DNA of 64,000 nucleotides. Source: Poecilobothrus nobilitatus (Eukaryota; Arthropoda; Insecta; Diptera; Dolichopodidae). Shown piece by piece: positions 41,545 to 52,884 of this stretch. A model generated the notes under the pieces. It did not search any database. It saw only the letters and a list, made by a program, of their open reading frames with translations, and was not told where the DNA came from. The stretch spans positions 32,261,398-32,325,397 of the forward strand of contig OX352773.1 in the NCBI GenBank assembly GCA_947095535.1, written 5' to 3'. A program made the translations under genes and the position numbers. Position 1 is the first letter of the stretch. Each line of letters opens with the position of its first letter.

Positions 41545-41652
41545 GTATATTTGGTTTCAATTAAAGAATTTTCTACCTTCCAGGATTTGAACATGCATTA
41601 CTTGGATTAATACGCGACATGCTTAATCGCTCGATCACCAAAAAGTCACCGA
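41545..41652 (-). mobile_element. Degenerate tRNA-derived SINE head (minus strand)
   Basis: The minus strand reads GGTGATCGAGCGATTAAGC (A-box-like), then ATGTTCAAATCCTGGAAGG (B-box) and TCTTTAATTGAAACCAAAT. This is the same order as the better preserved SINE at 41791-42053, which has TTCAAATCCTGCACAGG and TTTTTTAATTGAAAACAAAT. Substitutions disrupt the T-arm stem. Tail and target-site duplication were not identified. Confidence 0.62.
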
Positions 41653-41790
41653 TTATATATAAATGTTGGATAAAAGAAAATTTATTGCATACTTACAGGA
41701 TGTAATTAATCTTTATCGATTATTCTGGAAAAATTATGTTATATTATCATTATTATTATATAAAAAATACAATCAAAATATATTCTAATA

Positions 41791-42053
41791 ATTTTTTATT
41801 TATTTATTTATATTAATATTACAAATCACAAAGGATATTGCAATATTACAAAACCATCGGCTACTAAGGCTATTATTAATAGATCGAATACTATTATTAA
41901 ATTATACACTAATATTATTTATTCTATATTTATGCTATATTTGGTAGCAAGGGGGATTTGTTTTCAATTAAAAAATGCTACCTGTGCAGGATTTGAACCC
42001 GCACTCTCTTGGTTAATAAGCCACGGGCTTAACCACTAGGCCACCGAGGCCCT
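41791..42053 (-). mobile_element. Intact tRNA-derived SINE with 12-bp target-site duplication (minus strand)
   Basis: On the minus strand the head at 42053 reads GGGCCTCGGTGGCCTAGTGG, an A-box match, then GTGCGGGTTCAAATCCTGCA, a B-box within a near-perfect 7-bp T-arm stem. The acceptor stem does not close, so this is not a functional tRNA. The body runs about 190 bp and ends in an AATAAATAAATAAAAAAT-type tail at 41791. TATATTCTAATA occurs on both sides, at 41779-41790 and 42054-42065, giving clear boundaries of 263 bp. It lies about 850 bp upstream of the first Ig exon. Confidence 0.85.
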
Positions 42054-42899
42054 TATATTCTAATATTTTTCTGAGTTATATTTGAATTTATAATAATAAA
42101 TTGCATACTTTTGAGAGCAAATTCAAAAATTAAAAACTTGTAACAATGTTCAGGGTTATTATTATCTTTTGTTTCTAATTTTAAAAAATGTAAATTTTTT
42201 TTCCTTCCTCTATTATAAATAAAGTTAAAAACATCCAAACAATAGCGCATATATATTATAGCAGGAAACAAATTTTTAAAGAAAACAAAAAGAAATAGCT
42301 ACTGGAATGAAAAATTTTGAAGTACAATTAAAATACATTTGAATAATTTAATCTTACGAACAAATCACGTACCTACTAAAAACTACTATTTTTCTTTACT
42401 TAAAATCTTGTTTTCAAATATTTTGCATAAAATATAAAATATATATTAGGAAAATATGGCATGTACAAAGTATTTTAAAATATAGGAAAAAGGACGATAA
42501 TAGATAATAGTTCATAGAAAAAAAAAAGGTTTTTATTAATGGTAACTGTTAACTGGTAACTGTTATCAGTGTTACTATAATTTTCTTTTAATTTTACTAT
42601 GAAATTAAATATTTTAGCAATAACTATAATAATAATACTAATAAAACTTTATATTTGTTTTATTTAAACTGAAAATTCATTCAAAAATTTTAAATAAATA
42701 TCTAATAATTTTCCATTATTACTTTAATACATTTTCCGAAAAATTCCTCTTAAATTTTAATTTAAAGTTAATTTACAAAAATAATTCAAAATTTTAGATA
42801 AAATAAGATAAATAAAGATAAATAAAAGAGAAAAATCTTTTAAATAAAAAAACAATTTTGATAATCAAAAAACATTTTTTTTTTTTCGAATATTTATAG

Positions 42900-43078
42900 G
42901 ACATCCAACTGTAGTACCAAGAGATGCTAATCCAATTGCATATCCTGGTTCACCATTACATTTATCAGTTGAATTTTGTGCTAATCCACCAGCACATGCA
43001 GCACGTTGGTTACATGATGATCGTGTATATACACCTGGTAATCAATATGGACAAACTGTTTTAGCGTATGGTGTAACG
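42900..43078 (+). CDS. Internal exon of an Ig-superfamily cell-surface protein (first half of Ig domain)
   Basis: An open exon of 59 whole codons, preceded by a T-rich tract and an AG acceptor (42898-42899) and followed by a GTATGT donor (43079). The first two bases complete a codon begun in the previous exon (phase 1), the usual phase at the edge of Ig domains. The peptide contains HPTVVPRDANPIAYPGSPL, then LSVEFCANPPAHAARW, then HDDRVYTPGNQYGQ. Cys in VEFC followed by NPP and a Trp 10-11 residues later fits the B-strand Cys and C-strand Trp of an Ig fold. Codon choice is AT-biased but the protein is of normal complexity, unlike all surrounding ORFs. The likely role is an extracellular adhesion or recognition domain (inference from the fold). 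I do not recognise the specific family. Upstream exons are not visible in this window. Confidence 0.82.
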
Positions 43079-43220
43079 GTATGTAAATTTATTATCAATT
43101 TAATTATTACATATTTTAAAATAATATGTATATTAAATTTTATTTATCATCATTTATTTCTTATTAAATGTATTTTATTATTGTTTTTTTTTTTTTTTTT
43201 TAATTTTGAAAAACAAAAAG

Positions 43221-43607
43221 GATCTACCAACACCATTTTGTAAAGAAGCTCGTCTCACATATATTGCAATGCATGAAAAAGTTAAACGTACATTCTATTT
43301 TATTGTATCATCACCGGGTGGTGTTGCTGAAGCTGTATTTAAAGTTAATTTCACATTACGTTATCGTCAAATGTCAAATGCAATTGATGATGAAGAAGAA
43401 ACATTAAGTGAACCAGAAGAAATACATTTTCCAGTATTTGGTAGCTCATCAAATTCTTTGGTTTCATTTTCAATTTTTGACCTAAATAGTCTAACTACTA
43501 ATATATTATATCGTAATAATTTTAGTATAAATTTAACTTCTATATTTAAATTAATCCTTCAACTATATATAATACTATTATGTATTTCAATGGATGTTTT
43601 TCTGTAG
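43221..43607 (+). CDS. Terminal exon of the same Ig-superfamily protein, with acidic linker and hydrophobic C-terminus
   Basis: This exon follows a 142-bp phase-0 intron with a poly-T tract and AG at 43219-43220. It encodes 128 residues and ends in TAG. Residues about 1-54 finish the Ig fold: DLPTPFCKEARLTYIAM, then RTFYFIVSSPGGVAEAVF and KVNFTLRYR. The FYF...SPGG stretch sits where F and G strands are expected, but it lacks the usual Y-x-C cysteine; the only nearby Cys is in PFCKEA, so the disulfide may be non-canonical. Next comes an acidic linker (IDDEEETLSEPEEI), an N-glycosylation site at NFT, and from about residue 74 an AT-rich tail ending in a hydrophobic run (IFKLILQLYIILLCI). The tail could be a GPI-attachment signal or a terminal membrane segment. 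A possible donor (G|GTAGCT, phase 1) at 43440/43441 means the tail may instead be read-through intron. The Ig part is firm; the C-terminus is not. Confidence 0.75.
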   Translation, partial: DLPTPFCKEARLTYIAMHEKVKRTFYFIVSSPGGVAEAVFKVNFTLRYRQMSNAIDDEEETLSEPEEIHFPVFGSSSNSLVSFSIFDLNSLTTNILYRNNFSINLTSIFKLILQLYIILLCISMDVFL

Positions 43608-43823
43608 AAAATCTTTAATATTATAATAATATATAATATACAAAGTATATATATATATATATCTATATATATATGTATACAAATTAACTAACTAAAATAT
43701 ATATTTATATATATATATATATATATACATATATATTTATTATATATAACAAACTAAATTATATATTAAATACATACTAAACTGTACTAATTAAATTTTA
43801 AAATGAAAAAAAATAAAAATAAA
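43608..43823 (+). other. Candidate 3' UTR with overlapping poly(A) signals
   Basis: After the TAG stop the sequence is dense in (AT)n tracts (about 43640-43740). It then holds AATAAA at 43812-43817 and again at 43818-43823 on the plus strand. These are plausible cleavage/polyadenylation signals for the Ig gene, but the hexamer is frequent by chance in DNA this AT-rich, so the assignment rests mainly on position. Confidence 0.3.
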
Positions 43824-46133
43824 GATAAGGAAGAAAAACACAAAACAAAAAACACTATTAAGTATTTACTATTGGAAACAACTACATAAGTACTTTAAAA
43901 AAAAAAATTTCTTATTATATTAAATCCTAGGAATTTGATAAAAATAAAAATTTATATACTACTTGTATTCTAGTTTTAAGGAGTACTTTGTATAATAGCG
44001 GAAAAAAAAAAAAACCAAAATTGAACAATTAATAGAAAATCAAAATATTTTCAATTTAGAAACTTTAAAAGTGTTTTAAAAGATAATATTATATTTTAAA
44101 CAGTAGTTTAAGGAAAGTATTGTCTCCAACTATATAAAATTGTATAAATTTTTGCTTTTGCTTTGTTTTTTTTTTTGTCAAAATTGTAAAAATATATATT
44201 GTGTAAATATCTTCAAAAATATTTTATAAAGTGTCCATTACTTTAAAAAACCAGATACAATTTGATATAGCTCAAAGCAAAAAAAAAAAAAAAATTAATT
44301 AATACCTTCAAGAAAGTTTTTAAAAATAACTTATAACAACAATTTTTTTTCAGACATACCATATACAATTTCATTAAAACTACTGTTGAGACCTATACTT
44401 ACTTAATAATAAAGCTATTTTAATTAATTAAGTGATCTATCTATACTAAACTATATATTAATTACAAAAAAAAAAAAAAAAAAAACCTTTAAAAGAAGAA
44501 AAACATTATAAAAAACATTATAAAAAACATAATCTTCAACTAAAACAAAAAAATTATTACATAAAATTATAATAAATTCAAAAAATTTATATACCTATTT
44601 ATGTATCTTAAAATTTTTCAAAAACTCAGTTTTTTTTTTTCTTCATTGCTTTTCTATTTTTTTTTTTTAAACAAGAAAAAAAAAAACCAACTTTATTTCT
44701 TTCCTTTTGTAATACTTCTTCTGTAGTTAAATTTTTAAATTTGACAAAAAAGAAAATAAACCAACAAAAAAAAAAAAAATGAAACTTAAAAACAAAAAAG
44801 ATAATATTTATTTTTTTACCCAAAAGATACAAAAACTAAACAAAAACAAAAAAAAAAAAAAAAATATATAACGAAAAGATTTTATAAAATTTTAAAGAAA
44901 CGAAAAAAAATAGGAAAAATTTTTTTAAATTAATATTTCTGTACTTATATTAAAAAGTATAATACATACAGTACAGTTTAAAAACACTTTTAACTCATTA
45001 ATCTAATTTTTAATTCATTTTCTTAATTTATATACTTAAATTTTATAATAAAAAGTCAATTTTTACCCCCTATTTATAGTTCTTCTATTAATCCATACGT
45101 CTAATAAATTAAATATTTATCTAAACTCTTAAAAAAAAGAACAGAAATATTAATTTAAAAATTTTTGTACCGAACATTTTTTTTTTATTTAATTATTAAA
45201 AATTAAAATAAGAAAAATATTTTTTGTAAAAAAAAAAAAAAAAAATTAACAGTTACCGTTATTATGTCTTTATTTGTTATTTAATTAATATTATTATTTA
45301 ATTAATTATTATTATTATTAATTAAAAGTATGTAAAACAAATAAAAATGATTCTTATGTTTTATAAAAAAGATTTAAAAAAAAAAATATTCGGAATTATG
45401 TTTACTGAATATTTGAAAATATGTTCTCCGAAAAAATTCGGAAAAAAAAAAAATCAGAAATAGGTATTTCAAATAAATTTATTTATTATAAAATCAAATT
45501 ATTTTATTGTATCAAAAATCCAAATAGAAAATATTAATTAATTATTAAAATAAAAAATAAAATATGAATACAGATTGTCTCATTTGTAATGATAAAATAG
45601 TACAGAAAACCAACAAAAAAAAAAAAAAAAAAACATAACAATTTATATATTATATTAATAATAATAATATATTTCAAAAAGTCATTCAAAAAAAATATGA
45701 TTATTTAAAATGACTATAAAATTTTTGTACAAATAAAATATGTTTACCGTTATATGAATTTTTACTTTGACAGGAGGCCAATCATTGGCAAAATATGGGC
45801 CAAATTTTCTTAATTTATATATTTTATATATTTTTTTTTTTTTATTTTATTTTTATATATTTATGCAATAATTTCTAGGTACCTATATACATAGATATTA
45901 TTATATTATAATATATTTTATTTAATAATTTGACAAATATTTGTGAAATAAAAAAAATAAATTAAGAAATACTAATAAAAAAAAAAAAATTAATTGCCAT
46001 AAATTTGAAACAAGAAACCAAAAAAAAAAATAATATTATTGTATACATTTAAAAAATTATAAAACTATAAAAAAAAAAACAAAAAATTAAAAAAAAAAAA
46101 TTAGAAAAAATTATTTATATATAAATACATATT

Positions 46134-46170
<37 letters not shown>

Positions 46171-46700
46171 ATTATAAGATATTTAAGAACGTTAACCCAG
46201 AGGGATAATAATTTTTATATGGATTTATATTTATATATATATATATATTAAAAGAAAAACAACAAAAAAAAAAAAATTTAAAAAAAAAAACAAAAAACAA
46301 AAATAAATAAAATTTAATTAATAATAAAATTATTGTAAAATTTAGAAATTTAGGTATATTAAAAAGAAATAAGGAAAAAACAAAAAAAAAAAAACACAAA
46401 ATACATAAAATTATTCGTAATATTCATAATAAAATATAAAAAATAAATAAAAAAAAAAAAATCTAAAATAAGAGATAAAAAAAAAATAAATAAAATACTA
46501 ACATAAACAAAAGGTAATATTTTAATAATAAAAATAAATAAAAAGGTAAAAATGAACAGAGAACAAAAAAAAAATATGAAAATTAAACTTTTTTGAGATT
46601 TATTTTAAGATCGGTATTTAATTTTAATTTTTTTTTATTCAAAATGAAATTTATAAAAATATTATAGATATTGTATATTATGTAAAATAAAATAATTTGT
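43824..46700. other. AT-rich intergenic DNA downstream of the Ig gene
   Basis: Almost entirely A-runs, T-runs and (AT)n. No gene or dispersed repeat recognised. Confidence 0.7.
46137..46167. repeat. (AT)n microsatellite
   Basis: About 15 AT units. A second, shorter array lies at 46233-46249. Confidence 0.93.
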
Positions 46701-47545
46701 TCTTAATTTTAAATTGTCACCCCTCCCGCTTGGCTATATCCTAAACTGTAATCTTAACTTAAATCTCCTTCTCAGGCTTTTCGTTCAAAAAATTATACCA
46801 TGAAGTAAATAAAGTTAGAGCCTAGTTATATAATTTACCTTCGGTAGGTATCTTATATAACACAATGTATATTCGGTTAAATTGAAATTGTTCTTTTTTG
46901 GGTGTCCTAATCTATAATGTTGACTTAAGTTTCTTTCTTCGGCCGTCAAAATATTTTACCGTGCAGTACATAAAATTAGAGACTAAAGAAAATTAAAGAA
47001 TCTTATGCTATTTGTCTGCGATGTTATTTGTCTGGTATGTTATATAAAAAAATGTATTCTTAGTTTCAAATGGTTTCCTCTTGGCACTCCTAACTTGTAA
47101 TGTTGACTTAAGTCTCCTTTTTAAGCTTTCCCGTCATAATATTATACACTGCAGCATGTACAATTGTACCATTCTTACAGCATTTGTTTGCAAAAGATAT
47201 GTTATATAAAATTATGTATTCTTAATTTTAAATTGGCCCCCCCCCCCTCCTTAACTGCCTTTCTTCAGCTTTGCCGTCATAATATTATACCCATTAGGAT
47301 ATAAAATTAGAGACTCTTATACCATTAGCCTGCTAAATACGTATCTTATATGAATCAATGTATTCTTAATTCTAATTGTCCCCCCTTTAAGATGTGCCAT
47401 AAATCGTAATGTTGACTTAAGTCAACTCATAAACTCATGATTTGCCGTCAAAATGTTATACCATGCAGAATATAAAATTAGAGACTCTTATACAATTTTC
47501 CTGGAATACGTATATTATATAAAAGATTTTTTCTAAATTCTAATA
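46701..47545. repeat. Satellite-like tandem array, about five units of 145-186 bp
   Basis: Unit starts are near 46701, 46870, 47056, 47219 and 47363, and a further start-like motif lies near 47535. Each unit repeats the same series: TTCTTAATTTTAAATTG, a pyrimidine or C-rich block, TAATGTTGACTTAAGTCTCC, TTTGCCGTCA then AATRTTATACC, ATATAAAATTAGAGACTCTT, and a TATNTTATATAA end. One unit contains an 11-base C run (47227 onward), striking in this AT-rich setting. Units are clearly diverged, so the array is old. No coding potential is conserved. Confidence 0.82.
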
Positions 47546-48911
47546 GTCTTTAACCAAAAACAAAAATTTATAAGTTTTTTTCTTTTTTTTTTTTTTTAAA
47601 TTAATATTGAAATTGTTTACCGATCCCTAGATAAATTTAAAAGTAATATAATCAAGAAAAAAAAAGTTATTTAAAAATTTATATATACATATATATATTG
47701 AATTTTATTTAACAAAAATTAAATTAAATAAATGAAAATATTTTATAAAATAAAAATACATTACTACCGAAATAAATATAATATTAATTTAATTTATTTT
47801 AAATAATAATATTTTTTTTTTTTTTAAATTTCTTTTTAAATAATTAATATATTATTTTTATTTTTATTTTATTGTGTATATGCTTAGTTAAACGTAATTA
47901 ATTTTTATTATTAAAACTAATAAAATTTTTATTTTTAAATTTAAAAAATATTTCAATTTATATTAATATTCTTTCATTTAAAATCAATTTAATATAAAAT
48001 GTTCTTAAAAAGATTAATTAATAAAATTAAATAAATAAAAACAAAACAAAAATAAAATTAAAATATTTTAAATTAGAATATGAGTAATAATAATAAATCC
48101 CACCAAATTTTTAATTAGATTAATTTAAATTATATAATTTGTGGTATTTTATTTTTTTTTTTTCAAATACTTTAAATTATCATTAATAATAATTCAATTA
48201 ATATATATCTGAATAAATTATTTAACATTATTTATTAAAATGCAAAAGAACTTTCATTTAAAGATTAATATTAATTTTAATCATTTTATTTTTTTAACTA
48301 AATAATGTATAACATAAAAATTCAAAAACAAAAAAAAAAAAAAAAACAAAAATTAATATACTTATAATAAAAAAAACCAAATAATTAAAATTTAATTTAA
48401 AAAATATTTTTTATTAATGAAAATATAGATTAATAGATGTTCCCCGTTCCCCGCTTAAGGAGAAACAATTAATATTCTCTGAAAATATGGCTGAAAAAAA
48501 ATATTTTTTTTGTTATTTAAAATAAACAATTTATTGAATGGATGAAAAAAATTTATTAAATAAATAAAACAAAATTGTAGAATAAATCACTTGTTAAATC
48601 CTCAATTATAGTAAAAATCAATAAAAAACTGTACCAAAAAAACTTCAATAAATGCAGAAAATAAATTATAGACTATGGATTTTTACTATATTAATGAAAT
48701 TCGAAAGAGTACTTTTTTAAAAACAATTACTTCAAAATTCTTCGAAATCCTAAAAAAAACACTTTCCACAATTATTCATAACAGTATGTGTGCAGTTGAA
48801 TTTTAATTTATTTCTCACCTGAAACTTTAAATTAAACTTAAAATATTATTATTATTATTATAATATGCAATTAATTTTACATATATTTATTTTTTTTTTT
48901 TTTTCGATTAT

Positions 48912-49567
48912 TAGCATATTTAAAAAATAAATTTGGTTATTCCGTTTCATAATGTGCTATCTCTGTTCGTCTGCCACTTTACAAAATTTCTACACAATTT
49001 AAAGTAGACCATAAAATTGACTATGGATATTGACTCTTAAAAAAATTAATATTTTCGAATAACTTTTTTTATGTAACGTTACTCATTGCAGAATTGCAGT
49101 TCCTCAAAATTTGAAAAAACCCTATTTTCATGATTGTATATATCTCATGTTCTGCTTAACATTTTTTCAATCTAAAAACACCCAAACAATTAGATTTGTT
49201 TTTAACCTTTTCTTTTACCTTTTACTTTTAAAAATTTAATTTACCGTTATGTAAAAACAAAATTTTTCCTTTATAATTCCGACACACTTTTAAATATATC
49301 AATAAAATTTTAAGAGAATAAAAATTATTTTTTCAGAATTATTATAAATTACTTCAGAACATTTTTTTGTATATCCCCGTTTTTAAGAGTTTTTAGAGCG
49401 TCAAAAAATTAAAATTTACAATTTTTTAACACCTATGTAATTTATGCACAATTGTGCAAATTTTTTCACAATAAAACAAATAAAAATTGGAATTTCAATT
49501 CTATTCATTACATGTGGTAATGATTTTTCTTAATTTTATAGAATTTACTTAAAATTGAAGAAAGTGG
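48912..49567 (+). repeat. CCGT-family dispersed repeat, copy F
   Basis: It starts TAGCATATTTAAAAAATA, has a degenerate head (CTGTTCGTCTGCC, TTTACAAAATTTCTACAC), the GCAGTTCCTCAAAATTTGAA motif and the TTTACCGTTATGTAAAAAC block. The usual family end is replaced by a small fold-back element at 49568-49699. Confidence 0.65.
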
Positions 49568-49699
49568 GTGAATTGAATGCATAAAACTGAGATTGAACTC
49601 AATTCTGATTTTTTCAAACAAAAACTATCTTTGAACTTGTAATTTTAGTTTGGCAAAGAACGATTTAAGTTCTTGTTCAGTTTTATGCATTCGATTCAC
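49568..49699. mobile_element. 132-bp fold-back element, possibly a Tc1/mariner-type MITE
   Basis: Inverted arms of about 32 bp: the left arm starts GTGAATTGAATGCATAAAAC and the right arm, read on the minus strand, starts GTGAATCGAATGCATAAAAC. The arms differ at few positions. On the right the terminus reads CACTG followed by TA, so from outside it is TA-CAGTG, the typical start of Tc1/mariner ends. The left end is diverged at this point. It sits at the end of CCGT-family copy F. Confidence 0.65.
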
Positions 49700-50107
49700 T
49701 GTATATTAATTTTTCCACTAATTTTCTTATATTATATAAAATTTGTATATAAATCACAGTATATTTTAAAATATATTTTTTATTTTTTGAAAAATCTCCA
49801 CAATATATAAAAACTTTTAATTTTCATTCTTTTCATTTCTGTATTATGGATTCTAAATAATCTTAAAATAATTTTCTAAATAAAAATTGTATCCTGTCCA
49901 TAATAATTTCTATTAAAAATATTAATTTTGGTTAAACTTGGCTAATAAAATTGAAATATAAAGGTTTGTACATTGTTTTCGTTTACTATTTCCCGTTATT
50001 TATATTCTTTACCTAATTGTATAAAACTGCAGTTTATTGTAGCCTTTAATTCGTAAATTTACCTTATTTTCCATTTATAACCGAACAAGGCTGTTTTCGT
50101 TATTGTT

Positions 50108-50160
50108 GAATTCTTTTAATAGGTTATTTCTTAATATAATTCTTTTAATAGGTTATTTTT
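50108..50160. repeat. Short tandem duplication
   Basis: ATTCTTTTAATAGGTTATTT occurs twice, about 28 bases apart. Confidence 0.85.
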
Positions 50161-50898
50161 TATTTTTATTTTTATTATAAAAATAATTGTTTGTTATTAT
50201 GATTTTCTATTAGTATTAATAATTTAATTATGCTTTTATAATTAATATTAGTTCGTTAATAACGGTTTTATGGTTTTTGTTTTTTTTTTTTTTTTTTTTA
50301 ATATCGAAATACAAACATCTTATAACACAAAATTTTTATAAAATTGTATAAAGCTGTAAATTAATATAAAAAAAAAAATATTAAAAAAATATAAATTTAA
50401 AAATTAAATTTAAAAATAATTTAAAAGCAAATAAGTTAATAAGAAAATTAATGTTAATTATACAATTAAATATATTAATTTGAATATTATTATTATAAAA
50501 ATATGAGTATATATAGATATTTATTAAAAAGAAAAAATTAAAAAAAAAAAAAAAAAATTAATAATATGTTGTAAATTTATTAAAAAAAGAAAAATTCGGA
50601 GAAGACACCAATTTTTTGCGTAAAATATTTAATTAATTTAAAAAAAAAAAAAAAAAATTACAAAAATGTTAACAAACAATATTTATTATTAATTGTTAAC
50701 AGAATACATAAATTAATTATTTATAAAAGTAAATATATGTTAATACATAATATACTAATAATATATAACATATATTATATTATAAATTAAAATTATTTAA
50801 TTTATTTTTAAAAACAAAATTTTAATAATTGTATTATTAATTTAAATTTTTTTTTATTCTTTATATATTTTGTTAGCAATTTTCAAGAAAATTTTTCT

Positions 50899-51480
50899 GA
50901 TAGCTTATGACTTTATCGATCCGATAGCTTACTGGCGACTTCATGACTTTAGCGATCACGATAGCTTAGTGAGGGTAAAAGCGTAGAAAATACTCTGTAA
51001 ACACTGAAAGAGTTTATACTCCCTCTGGGCAGCTGTTGATTTTAGAGGCCTAGTGAGTAAGAACGTAGAAAATGCGCTGTAAACAAGAAATGATACCTAA
51101 CTATCTCCCTGGAATGCCACATACGTCGTAAGAATAATTCCCATTTACGACATTTAAACCTTTTTTTTACAGTCACACCTAGAAGAAAAAGGAAAATTTG
51201 AAATTTTCTTGTTACATTTTGTCACATTAATGTGACAAGGGAAGAAAAACATAAAAAATAAGAAATCCAATGAAAAGTAACTCCCTCAAGGAAGCTTCCA
51301 TATCTACTACACTTCTTACAACATTTGTACAATCACACATGGTAAGGAAAGAAAAATCTGAAATTTTCTTGTCATATTTATGTGGCAGGGGAAGAAAAAC
51401 ACAAAATATAAGAAATTCAATGTAAAGTAATTCCCCAAAAGAAGCTTTCACATCTATTACATTTCTGTCAAATTATATTC
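50899..51480 (+). repeat. Degenerate SINE cluster with tandemly repeated tail (period about 150 bp)
   Basis: Two SINE-like heads are visible: CGATAGCTTAGTGAGGGTAA with AAATACTCTGTAAACACTGA (50959-51020), and AGAGGCCTAGTGAGTAAG with AAATGCGCTGTAAAC (51042-51085). They match the body of the SINE at 16916-17108, and TACGTCGTAAGAATAATTCC follows near 51124. The 3' part (GAAATTTTCTTGT, CATTTATGTGGCAGGGGAAG, AAAACACAAAATATAAGAAA) then recurs about 150 bp later and a third time partially. Upstream at 50899-50965, GATAGCTTA also repeats with CGATC spacers. A minus-strand ORF across 51227-51451 is a repeat artefact; its halves resemble each other. Confidence 0.7.
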
Positions 51481-52884
51481 TGTGAAAAAATTCAGAGTTC
51501 ATATCTTATAACATTTTTAATAATGATATTTTTCGGACTTAAAATTTGAGAGATTATTTCTCTCACCTTAAAATCTAAAGTCCACTTTTATAACTAATAT
51601 AATATATGTGATTATTATAAATTGTAAAAATTATAATTGACGATAAGTTCGAATAATTCAATATTGTTATAAAAATTATCATGACCAACGATGAAAATCA
51701 AGGTAAATTAAAAAAGATTTCCCCAAAGGATATTATAAATTAATAAAAATGAAATAATTATCTTCAAAAAGGAAAAATGACAACAATTTGAAATACAAAA
51801 TTAATAATGAATACCTAAAATGTAATTTAATTCTGAAATCGTAATATTTGAAAAAAAAACAAATAGTTGGAAAAAATGTACATATTATATAGTTTTTTAT
51901 CATATTCAAAAAAAAAAAAAAAAATTAGATTTTAAGATCTTTTGTAAATATTTACTTCTATTTATTCTAAAATATGTATAACATTTTCATTAAATATTAA
52001 ATATATACATATTATATAATTACAAGATTATTACATTTAATTTTTAATTATATAAAAAAAAAAATTTCTTATACTAAAAGTATATATAAATGTTATTTAA
52101 AATAATTATTGTATTACCTAATAATAAACAAAAAAAAAAAAAAAAAATTAAAAAATTATATAATTTATGTTGAAAAAGATTTATTATACTTTAGCGCCGT
52201 CCCAAATAATGTTTTAACAAAAACAAAACATAATTAATTATTACATTATTAATTACATTTTTTCCAACTATGTACAAACTTACTTTTTTTTTTAACATCA
52301 TTTTAATTTAAAAACACTACAAAAAAAAAAAAAACTATTAATTACATTTTCAAAGGTGTGTAAGGTAATATCATTATCAGTAGGTATCCAAAAAAAAATT
52401 TCTTCTGTTTGTTGTTTTTAAATGTTTTTAAATAGTGGAAAACTCTATCCGTTTATTAATTTTTTTTTAACCTTATTTCAAAGTTAATTTTTCTGTTTAT
52501 GCCAAAGATTTATTCTAAAGACAGTATTTTTCCATTGATTATTAATTAGATATCATTAAAGTGTGAAGGTTTCTTTTTTGTAGCATGGAAGGAATCTTGT
52601 CAAAGATTTAAAAGAAAATTTTAAGGCCTAAATCACAGTGAACTGATGCTACATCAGTAAAATTGAACAAAATAAAAATAACTCTTTTATTGATTAACAT
52701 ATTATAATTTTTGATTATTAACCGGTAAACGGCAAATATAAAATATGCGCTAGAATAATGCACTAAATTTATCTTTCTAGAAAAACTACAAGACTTGGTA
52801 AAACTGGGACTTTATGTAATTTTTCTCAAAGATATATTTTTTAATATCATAATGAAAATTTTCTAAATGAGTTGGCCAAGAAAT

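Noticed and set aside
41984..42053. A functional tRNA gene on the minus strand
   Set aside because: A- and B-boxes and the T-arm are good, but the acceptor stem does not pair and the sequence is the head of a SINE with tail and target duplication.
51227..51451. Minus-strand ORF of 74 codons as a duplicated-domain small protein
   Set aside because: Its internal repetition is explained by the 150-bp tandem SINE-tail repeat.
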